6,621 bases of DNA from Methylovulum sp. (GTDB lineage: Bacteria > Pseudomonadota > Gammaproteobacteria > Methylococcales > Methylomonadaceae): contig JAQTNZ010000150.1 in the NCBI GenBank assembly GCA_028713595.1, positions 1 to 6,621 on the forward strand, given 5' to 3'. Below, piece by piece: positions 1 through 5,759 of this stretch. The position numbers were made by a program, and so were the translations under genes. A model generated the notes under the pieces. The model was not told the origin of the DNA. It did no database searches and saw only the letters and a list, made by a program, of their open reading frames with translations. Position 1 is the first letter of the stretch; each line of letters starts with the position of its first letter.

Positions 1-10
1 CTTGTGGGAA

Positions 11-110
11 CACAGCCAATAGCCGCCACAAACCCAGTTTAGGGCGCAACCACTGACCCAAACCACAACCCGTACCCGCAAAACCAGAGCCGCAAACCGC
101 CCGTTTTATT
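11..110 (+). other. C-rich, G-poor non-coding leader; possible Rho-utilisation region
   Basis: A hand count of this 100-base stretch gives about 40 C and 16 G on the plus strand, with many CAAACC/CCACAACCC-like runs and little dyad symmetry. All three plus-strand frames are closed by stops. Two minus-strand frames stay open to the left edge but lack an ATG and have implausible composition, so no gene is called. Unstructured RNA with C well above G is the usual character of Rho-utilisation sites, so this could end a transcript entering from the left, insulating dusB. That is inference. It may simply be spacer DNA. Confidence 0.2.
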
Positions 111-134
111 TTTCAGCTCCCCACACCTTATAAT
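105..134 (+). promoter_or_regulatory. Sigma-70-type promoter for dusB-fis
   Basis: A perfect -10 hexamer TATAAT lies at 129-134. The matching -35 is weak: TTTATT (105-110, spacer 18) or TTATTT (106-111, spacer 17). Transcription would start near 141, leaving a leader of about 65 bases before the dusB ATG at 205. A second -10-like box, TATGAT at 160-165, is followed by a GC-rich discriminator (ACGCGCC, 166-172), the feature linked to stringent control of the E. coli dusB-fis promoter, but it has no convincing -35. The first box is the better candidate. Confidence 0.5.
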
Positions 135-204
135 TGCTGAATCATTGCGCGTTTTAAGCTATGATACGCGCCCTTTCGCCGTCTTCGCCACGCCAGAGCC
201 GCCC

Positions 205-1185
205 ATGCACATAGGCCCTTACCAGCTTGCCAGCCCCCTCATCCTAGCACCGATGGCGGGCATCAGCGACCGTCCGTTCCGCAGCCTTTGCCGGCACTGG
301 GGCGCGAGTCTGGCGGTGTCGGAAATGGTGGCCTCCAACCCCGCATTGCGCCATCATCAGCGCACCTTACTGAAAGCCGACCACAGCGGCGAAGCCGGAA
401 TACGCTCAGTTCAGATTCTAGGCTATGACCCGCAAGAGATGGCGGACGCGGCACGTTTTAATGTCCGCCACGGGGCTGACATCATCGACATCAACATGGG
501 CTGCCCCGCCAAAAAAGTCTGCTCGGTCGCCGCAGGTTCCGCCCTGTTAAAAAACGAAGAACAGGTCAAGTACATCCTTAACGCCGTCGTCAACGCCGTC
601 AGCGTCCCCGTCACGCTGAAAATCCGCACCGGCTGGGACACCGACAACCGCAACGCCCTCAGCATCGCCAAAATCGCCGAACAGGCGGGCATAGCCGCCT
701 TGACCATACATGGACGCACCCGCGCCTGTAAATTTGCCGGCAACGCCGAATACGAAACCATCCGCCAAGTCAAACAGGCCGTGCGCATCCCCATTATTGC
801 CAATGGCGACATCGACTCGCCGGAAAAAGCCCGACAGGTTTTTACCCACACAGGCGCCGACGCCATCATGATAGGCCGTGCCGCCCAAGGCAACCCGTGG
901 CTGTTCGGGCAGATCAACCATTTTCTGGACACGGGCGAACATTTAAGCCCACCGACACTGGCCAACATCCAACAAACCCTGACCGCACATCTTGAAGCGC
1001 TCTACCGCTTCTATGGCGACAGCAGTGGTGTTAGAATAGCCAGGAAACATATCGCATGGTATTGCCAGCCCTTAGGCTTATCTGAAGACATCCGCAACGC
1101 CATCAACCAGGCGCAACTACCCGCCGCGCAAATCACGCAGATCAACGCCCTTTTCCACCATCTGACCAACGCCCGTGCCGCATAA
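205..1185 (+). CDS. dusB: tRNA-dihydrouridine synthase B
   Basis: This FMN-dependent cytoplasmic enzyme reduces uridine to dihydrouridine in the D-loop of tRNA, using NADPH. The product is 326 residues from the ATG at 205; E. coli DusB is 321 and closely similar from its first residues (MRIGQYQL there, MHIGPYQL here). Visible motifs are the FMN-site APMAGISDRPFR (15-26), the catalytic loop DINMGCPAKKV with the general-acid Cys100, the flavin-contacting TLKIRTGW (Lys139), TIHGRTR (His169), ANGDI (199-203) and the phosphate-binding IGRAAQGNPW (223-232). The C-terminal helical tRNA-binding domain is complete (RIARKHIAWY). The frame also opens at a TTG at 145, but those 20 extra residues are not part of the family and have no ribosome site. 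The ATG at 205 has only a weak AGAG upstream. It is first gene of a two-gene operon, with fis one base after its stop. Confidence 0.96.
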   Translation: MHIGPYQLASPLILAPMAGISDRPFRSLCRHWGASLAVSEMVASNPALRHHQRTLLKADHSGEAGIRSVQILGYDPQEMADAARFNVRHGADIIDINMGCPAKKVCSVAAGSALLKNEEQVKYILNAVVNAVSVPVTLKIRTGWDTDNRNALSIAKIAEQAGIAALTIHGRTRACKFAGNAEYETIRQVKQAVRIPIIANGDIDSPEKARQVFTHTGADAIMIGRAAQGNPWLFGQINHFLDTGEHLSPPTLANIQQTLTAHLEALYRFYGDSSGVRIARKHIAWYCQPLGLSEDIRNAINQAQLPAAQITQINALFHHLTNARAA

Positions 1186-1186
1186 T

Positions 1187-1465
1187 ATGGAAGCTTCTAA
1201 ACATTCTGCCGACTTGACCGACACTGCCAACGCCACCCCCGTACCCTTATCCGCCTACGTCACCCAAACGCTGGAGCGGTATTTTGCCCAGCTCAAAGAC
1301 CATGATGCCGTCAACCTTCATGCGATGGTCATGGGCGAAGTGGAAAAGCCGTTACTTGAAGCCGCCCTCAGCCACGCCGGACACAACCAAACCAAAACCG
1401 CCAAAATCCTCGGCCTAAGCCGCAGCACCCTGCGCAAAAAACTGGAGCATTACGGCATATCCTAA
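1187..1465 (+). CDS. fis: Nucleoid-associated DNA-bending protein Fis
   Basis: Fis is a small homodimeric protein that bends DNA, compacts the nucleoid, and activates rRNA, tRNA and other growth-phase promoters. The product is 92 residues; E. coli Fis is 98. The N-terminal ~20 residues are variable and polar. They are followed by the dimer helices (VTQTLERYFAQL, 25-36; EVEKPLLEAALSHA, 51-64) and a C-terminal helix-turn-helix (QTKTAKILGLSRSTLRKKL, 68-86) ending HYGIS, very close to the E. coli [27 protein letters not shown]. The ATG at 1187 starts one base after the dusB TAA. A GTG at 1175 in the same frame would overlap dusB and is less likely. No Shine-Dalgarno is visible before 1187, so translation is probably coupled to dusB. 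No strong intrinsic terminator is evident after the stop. Confidence 0.95.
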   Translation: MEASKHSADLTDTANATPVPLSAYVTQTLERYFAQLKDHDAVNLHAMVMGEVEKPLLEAALSHAGHNQTKTAKILGLSRSTLRKKLEHYGIS

Positions 1466-1581
1466 AAAACTCCCTTTTATGCAAGAGCCATTGCATTTAT
1501 GAGTTGAATGTAAGTTTAAATTTAACTTTAAAAATCTTTAACTTAATATGCGATTGTCCTAATGTATTGCTTATGGAATTA

Positions 1582-1638
1582 CCGTAATGCGACCAAATTC
1601 AGCCCGCGTAGGGCGCATTACGGAATGCGCCTTACGCG
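1582..1638. repeat. REP-like palindromic element with two alternative hairpins
   Basis: The arms CGCGTAGGGCGCATT (1605-1619) and AATGCGCCTTACGCG (1624-1638) pair over 15 bp with a single G.T, around the loop ACGG. In addition CCGTAATGCG (1582-1591) is the exact reverse complement of CGCATTACGG (1614-1623), which covers the loop and part of the left arm, so a second, mutually exclusive hairpin is possible. No T-run follows on either strand, which argues against a plain intrinsic terminator. GTAGGGCGCATTACG-type palindromes are often dispersed many times in proteobacterial and cyanobacterial genomes, so a REP/MITE-like repeat is the best reading. Copy number cannot be judged here. Confidence 0.6.
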
Positions 1639-1693
1639 TTAAATATTGTCTGGACAATGGGGCCCACTTAACCAGGCTTTATCAAAATCAATT

Positions 1694-1710
1694 GCTATCA
1701 CTGTAATAGC
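1694..1710 (-). terminator. Weak candidate terminator after the defence gene
   Basis: On the minus strand, 30 bases past the stop of the large gene, GCTAT and ATAGC can form a 5-bp stem around a 7-base loop, followed by AATTGATTTTG. The stem is short and the T-run interrupted, so this is a weak candidate; the stronger palindrome at 1605-1638 further downstream could serve instead. Confidence 0.2.
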
Positions 1711-1739
1711 CTGTTTAAGTATCAAGTGCTACGCAAATT

Positions 1740-4700
1740 TTATCTCAATAGTTCATAAGCTATTTCACGAATATCCTGCTCTGAATCGGCAATCATCCGT
1801 CGAGCATACAATTCTATCTCGTCAGCAGTTGAATATGGTTCAGCAAGAATACGGATCGCAGCATACCGTATGGTCGCATCTTCATTTTCGAGTTTTTCGC
1901 GTATCAAAACACACTGATTAGCAGAGAAGAAAATTTTCTTTCTTAACGCTTGAGTAAGCAGATTTAACTCCAATTTTCCGCTAAATATTGAATTCAGAAA
2001 TAAATCTCGTAATTCTTCTGATTGTTCTAGCCGCTCAAATAATGCTTCTTCGCTAATTTTGCACACATCCGATCGTGAGTCAGTCGCCATTTCTATCAGC
2101 ACCTTATCATCCACCGCTCCGGCCAATAACATTGCCTTTACAAGCAATGATCGCGGGCTATCAGGTATTACACCACCTGAAACTGGATAAGGTTCTTCAT
2201 GCTTCACCCAATGCTGATGAGCTTCGGATAGCAAAGCCATTATGTCTATTCCTTTTAGGTTAATAACCTGAACGGCAAACTCTGCCGCAGCAATGGCAAT
2301 TTTAGGATTTGTACATAAAAGGCCGTTTTGGAGAAGTTGAAATATTTCTTCTGCTTCCAAAATATCCGCAAATTCAGTTAGCTTTTTAAATAAGGCTTCA
2401 CACCCGTTAGTCATTGAACCCCGCAACCGTTGGCAAAGCAATTTAAGGGTTTCCTGCGGTTCGAAAAGCGATGCAAAATAGACCGCTACATCAAGAGTAA
2501 TACCTTCGCCTTTTTCAAATAGCCGCTCAAGTATTGATAACAATTCTTCTTTACTAGCTTTTTGTTCTAATAGATTTGCCGCCAATATAATGAGCCAATC
2601 TGAATGCCCTAAAATTGCCGTTTCCAACTTAGATAGCGATAGCGGAAACTGCTTGACAAGTTGCCAATCCACGATGGTATCGACATGAACGAGTCCGTTG
2701 TAGAATGAAAAGTTATCATCTTGTGATTTAAGCATGGCTTTATGGATGCGGACTTCACTGATTAACCTATCCCGTTCCAAACCAGAAATGGCTATGACTG
2801 TCTGCAAAACTTCTTTGACTGAATCAGCATTTTTATCGAATTCCCACTTCCATAGATCGCCTGCATAGGTATGCCAGTGGCTTGTAGCATCCATGAAACC
2901 ACTTAATTGCATCAACTTACTATTTACTCCAATAGACTCCTCACTACTTACCATTGCCGATGGATCATCCAACGCATCCAAAATATTTAGGTAATGGTCA
3001 TGCCAATTTTCTCTTTGATTCGGTGACCACTGGGGAATATTAAAATCTAATAAATAATTTTTTGGTGGGGGAATTCGGTGACGTATCAAAAGTGCTGACA
3101 TAGCACTTTTGAAACTTATGGTTTGTCCAATGTTTTGTGTTAAAACCTCATCCAGCACAGCTAACCCATTTGGCTCGGGGAATGCCAAAACAGCTTTGGT
3201 CGCCGATAACATGAAGCTTTCAATGATTTCGGGTCTTGGGTCACCTATCCACAATCCTTTTGTATGCAGTCTTTCAAATCGATAGTCTTTGCTAGGTAAC
3301 GCTTTGAAAATATCAAGCATCGCTTGGTAATCATAATATTGCGAGCCAGCGGCAGTAACACCAGTCCATGCAACAAGCCTAGTCCAAGGTTGTGGATGCG
3401 AAAGCTCTGCTTTGGCACGATGCCCAACTATTTCTGGATACTTTGCGGCGATACTGGATAATAAAACACCCGCTCTAAGCGCATCCCAACGACGATAGGA
3501 CATGACAAAATTCCAGCCGCAATCAACCAGCCGTGTAACGACTGTGTTATCAATTTGAGCCTCACTCTCGCTGAGAAATTCAGCGGCGCGTTTAACAGCA
3601 GCAACACTTAAATTTCTTTTAGTATCTAGCACCGCATTAATTGCTCTTTCCGCAAGCCCCATAGAACAAGCAAACTTGATGGTCTCAGCCCAAGATGCGT
3701 CATTCGAATGCAAATTAAACGCCTGGCCTTGCGCTTCCGATTCAAGCGTTGCCAAATACCTTGCCGCTGCGTATTCGCCAAACGTTTTGTGGACAAAAGT
3801 AATCGCTTCGTCAGTTTGGAAGCGCACCCGCTCTAGCATTCCAAGGTCTTGCCATCGACGGGCGCATTGCTCACAAGTATCTTGAGCTTTGAGTCTGGCT
3901 TGCTGTAATTCGGAGGCCATAACCGATGCACAACACGCCAGAGTTTTTTTAAAGGTCTCATGCTGATTAAGTTGTAAGTGCCAACCCAGTATTTTCAGAA
4001 ACTTTACCATGACGGCACTGCTTACTTCCCCTTTTTCGTGCCGTTGGCTAGGTGCATCTTCGATGAGTTCAAATAGTTGCCGATAAAGCTCAGTTCGGGT
4101 TGTGCCCACGGATTTGTTTTTCAACGATAACGCGAGCAGAAACCCAAGTAACATAGGGCTTTTGGTGATGACTGTTTCGACGTGACGTTGTTTAAGCTGT
4201 GTTTCTGCAAAACTGATTGCTTGAGTGAATTCAGATGAGTTCTTGTCGAAAATACCCGAAAGCAGCGTTGATAAGTGTTTTTTGGTGTCCGATGCTTCTA
4301 AAGGCATTAGCTCGTAATGCCGCCATGATGTCAAAAGAGTCGAGTCGTAGCCGATGGGTCTAGTCGTTATAATGACTCTGCATTGGGGATGTCCGGCGGA
4401 GAAATTGATAATTCCTTGTGTTATATCAGTTTGGGAGTTTCCGCATTCATCCATTCCGTCACACAAAAGCACCAAGTTTTCCAAGCTCACCCGGCGTAAC
4501 TCTTCTGCTGTTACACCAGAACCGTCCAAACCGCGCTCGATGACACTTTGCTCGAAACCTATTCCGTCTTTTTTCATTCTTGTAGCGATGTCTCGTAGCC
4601 GCACCCGTAATACGGGATTCCCTCTTTTCGCATAGGAAAGTGCAAGACGTTTCAACAAAGTTGTCTTGCCTATGCCTGGCCCGGCTATGACTACGGCACG

Positions 4701-5675
4701 TTTTACGAATTGCCCTATAGTTATCGAGTCAATTTTTTTGGCATCGTGCGGGATTGATCGGGCATTCCAAGAATGGTATCGCTTAAGGGCTGTTTCCAAA
4801 TCATTTTCATCGTTGAATCCATTTTCTTGAACGAACGCCTTCATTTCAATCCATGCGGTCTCAAGCGGCAATGGTTGTTTGATGCCAAAAATTTCGAATG
4901 TGGCATTTGTCTCGATTGCCCAACTAGATAATTTATGGAGTATAGCCAACGGCGATTCTGGAACATCTGACCGTAAAGTAATACCTTTACTACGAAGAAG
5001 TTGAAAAATGGAAACTGATGATTTATGGCCTGATTTTATTTGGATAAGGAAATGCGAGTCGGCATAAATATGATCCCAAGCCGCTTGCATATTTGTGCAT
5101 AAATGAGCTAATTCAGCATGGGCTACTTTGACATGTGCAGAATCAGATTCTAAGCCGTTTACGGTGACAATTCGTAGCCTTGCACAAACTTTTTCAAGGT
5201 TAAATAATTTTTCAAGCAGTTTTGATTGCAATTCTTTTCCTAGAGCTTTTAAGTCGTCTTCACGACCACCTGCCATTCGCTTTATGTCGTTTGCAAGATC
5301 ATTACGGATCGTACCGCTACTATTTGGACAAACCACCAGTACGCCATATGAAATGCTGTCAGAATTAATGGCGGCGGCAAGGCTTATCAAACTATCCCAA
5401 AGTTCTTTGCCTTTACTAAGCCCTTTCTTTACTTGAATTTCAGCGACGGAATGGTCTTTATAGGTGAGGCGTATATCGTCACCCGCCCCGCCTGTTTCTA
5501 CAGCAACAGACACTGGAATATCTTCCACAACACCGTTTAGCCACTCCAGCGGTATATCTCGTGCGATGTGGACGCACACAATAGCTGTCACGCAAGCTTG
5601 AAAGTTCATACCACCCGCAGCAGCACTACCACCTGATACATTCTTCTTCAATCGATTTATACCTTTTGATTTCAA
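1740..5675 (-). CDS. Nuclease-NACHT-HEAT STAND protein, predicted anti-phage defence
   Basis: This is a predicted single-protein defence system of about 1311 residues. Residues ~14-210 form a PD-(D/E)XK-like nuclease of the DUF4297/Cap4 kind: SGGSAAAGGMNFQ (14-26), an acidic site (Asp66/Asp67) and EIQVKK (79-84, catalytic Gln81/Lys83 likely). Residues ~325-645 are a NACHT NTPase: Walker A GPGIGKTT (332-339), Walker B LVLLCDGMDE (401-410), sensor VIITTRP (434-440), SPMLLGFLLAL (506-516), and winged-helix motif FVHKTFGEYAAARYLA (627-642). Residues ~650-1311 are helical and end in HEAT-like units (DATIRYAAIRILA; DSEQDIREIAYELLR). Avs and bNACHT proteins share this layout; there the C-terminal part senses a phage component and the nuclease acts as effector. 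That role is inferred. All motifs are intact. Start: the open frame begins at a TTG (5675) just after a stop, without a ribosome site. A TTG at 5651 has AAAAGG 10 bases upstream and may be the true start. The first ATG (5609) would lose the SGG motif. G+C is far below that of both neighbours, suggesting transfer. I cannot assign it to a numbered Avs type. Confidence 0.85.
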   Translation of the reverse strand: MKSKGINRLKKNVSGGSAAAGGMNFQACVTAIVCVHIARDIPLEWLNGVVEDIPVSVAVETGGAGDDIRLTYKDHSVAEIQVKKGLSKGKELWDSLISLAAAINSDSISYGVLVVCPNSSGTIRNDLANDIKRMAGGREDDLKALGKELQSKLLEKLFNLEKVCARLRIVTVNGLESDSAHVKVAHAELAHLCTNMQAAWDHIYADSHFLIQIKSGHKSSVSIFQLLRSKGITLRSDVPESPLAILHKLSSWAIETNATFEIFGIKQPLPLETAWIEMKAFVQENGFNDENDLETALKRYHSWNARSIPHDAKKIDSITIGQFVKRAVVIAGPGIGKTTLLKRLALSYAKRGNPVLRVRLRDIATRMKKDGIGFEQSVIERGLDGSGVTAEELRRVSLENLVLLCDGMDECGNSQTDITQGIINFSAGHPQCRVIITTRPIGYDSTLLTSWRHYELMPLEASDTKKHLSTLLSGIFDKNSSEFTQAISFAETQLKQRHVETVITKSPMLLGFLLALSLKNKSVGTTRTELYRQLFELIEDAPSQRHEKGEVSSAVMVKFLKILGWHLQLNQHETFKKTLACCASVMASELQQARLKAQDTCEQCARRWQDLGMLERVRFQTDEAITFVHKTFGEYAAARYLATLESEAQGQAFNLHSNDASWAETIKFACSMGLAERAINAVLDTKRNLSVAAVKRAAEFLSESEAQIDNTVVTRLVDCGWNFVMSYRRWDALRAGVLLSSIAAKYPEIVGHRAKAELSHPQPWTRLVAWTGVTAAGSQYYDYQAMLDIFKALPSKDYRFERLHTKGLWIGDPRPEIIESFMLSATKAVLAFPEPNGLAVLDEVLTQNIGQTISFKSAMSALLIRHRIPPPKNYLLDFNIPQWSPNQRENWHDHYLNILDALDDPSAMVSSEESIGVNSKLMQLSGFMDATSHWHTYAGDLWKWEFDKNADSVKEVLQTVIAISGLERDRLISEVRIHKAMLKSQDDNFSFYNGLVHVDTIVDWQLVKQFPLSLSKLETAILGHSDWLIILAANLLEQKASKEELLSILERLFEKGEGITLDVAVYFASLFEPQETLKLLCQRLRGSMTNGCEALFKKLTEFADILEAEEIFQLLQNGLLCTNPKIAIAAAEFAVQVINLKGIDIMALLSEAHQHWVKHEEPYPVSGGVIPDSPRSLLVKAMLLAGAVDDKVLIEMATDSRSDVCKISEEALFERLEQSEELRDLFLNSIFSGKLELNLLTQALRKKIFFSANQCVLIREKLENEDATIRYAAIRILAEPYSTADEIELYARRMIADSEQDIREIAYELLR

Positions 5676-5683
5676 TATTTAAG

Positions 5684-5709
5684 GTTAAAAACCACCGGCT
5701 TTAGCCGGT
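5684..5709 (-). terminator. Probable intrinsic terminator after the RND gene
   Basis: On the minus strand ACCGGC-TAAA-GCCGGT makes a perfect 6-bp GC-rich stem (5704-5709 with 5694-5699), followed by GGTTTTTAA. It lies about 50 bases past the RND stop and just before the defence gene, so it would separate the two co-directional genes. The GG between stem and T-run is slightly atypical. Hairpins with a TAAA loop like this also occur at the ends of IS200/IS605-family elements, so a mobile-element remnant is an alternative. A separate T9 run on the minus strand (5727-5735 region) has no hairpin before it. Confidence 0.5.
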
Positions 5710-5719
5710 TAGCTTTAGC
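5698..5719. repeat. Short direct repeat GCTTTAGC x2
   Basis: GCTTTAGC occurs at 5698-5705 and again at 5712-5719, a 14-base period. The first copy overlaps the hairpin loop and right arm. The unit is itself nearly palindromic. It sits upstream of the defence gene, where an operator could lie, but two 8-base copies are weak evidence. Confidence 0.25.
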
Positions 5720-5759
5720 ATCAAGGTAAAAAAAAACAACTCGACAGCGCGGGACATAG

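Larger units (their letters stand above)
1466..1739. other. AT-rich non-coding spacer between fis and the defence gene
   Basis: No gene is supported here. Composition falls sharply right after the fis stop. The spacer holds a small hairpin ATGCAA...TTGCAT (1479-1484 with 1491-1496), too weak and without a following T-run to be a good fis terminator. It also has an 8-base direct repeat TTTAACTT (1521-1528, 1537-1544; 16-base period) in an almost pure A/T run, the strong palindrome at 1605-1638, and a 6-bp inverted repeat ATTGTC-TG-GACAAT (1645-1658) next to GGGGCCCACTTAA. The fis and defence genes converge on it, so it should contain the 3' ends of both transcripts. Confidence 0.6.

Noticed and set aside
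1..120. Minus-strand partial gene running off the left edge
   Set aside because: Two frames are open for about 30-40 codons but have no ATG, no ribosome site, and Trp/Gly/Val-rich translations that look random.
145..204. TTG at 145 as the dusB start, adding 20 residues
   Set aside because: The family begins at the MHIGPYQL equivalent; the extra residues overlap the promoter leader and have no ribosome site.
423..968. Minus-strand frames of 181 and 131 codons inside dusB
   Set aside because: They are antisense shadows of a highly conserved enzyme gene and encode low-complexity, family-less sequences.
1479..1496. Hairpin after fis as an intrinsic terminator
   Set aside because: The stem is only 6 bp, AT-rich, with a 6-base loop and no T-run following.
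1646..1921. Plus-strand frame of 91 codons after the palindrome
   Set aside because: It starts with TTG inside an inverted repeat, has no ribosome site or family likeness, and over half of it is antisense to the end of the defence gene.
4354..4635. Plus-strand frames inside the defence gene (also 3676-3885, 5128-5436)
   Set aside because: They are antisense to coding sequence carrying intact NACHT or nuclease motifs and show no protein-family features.
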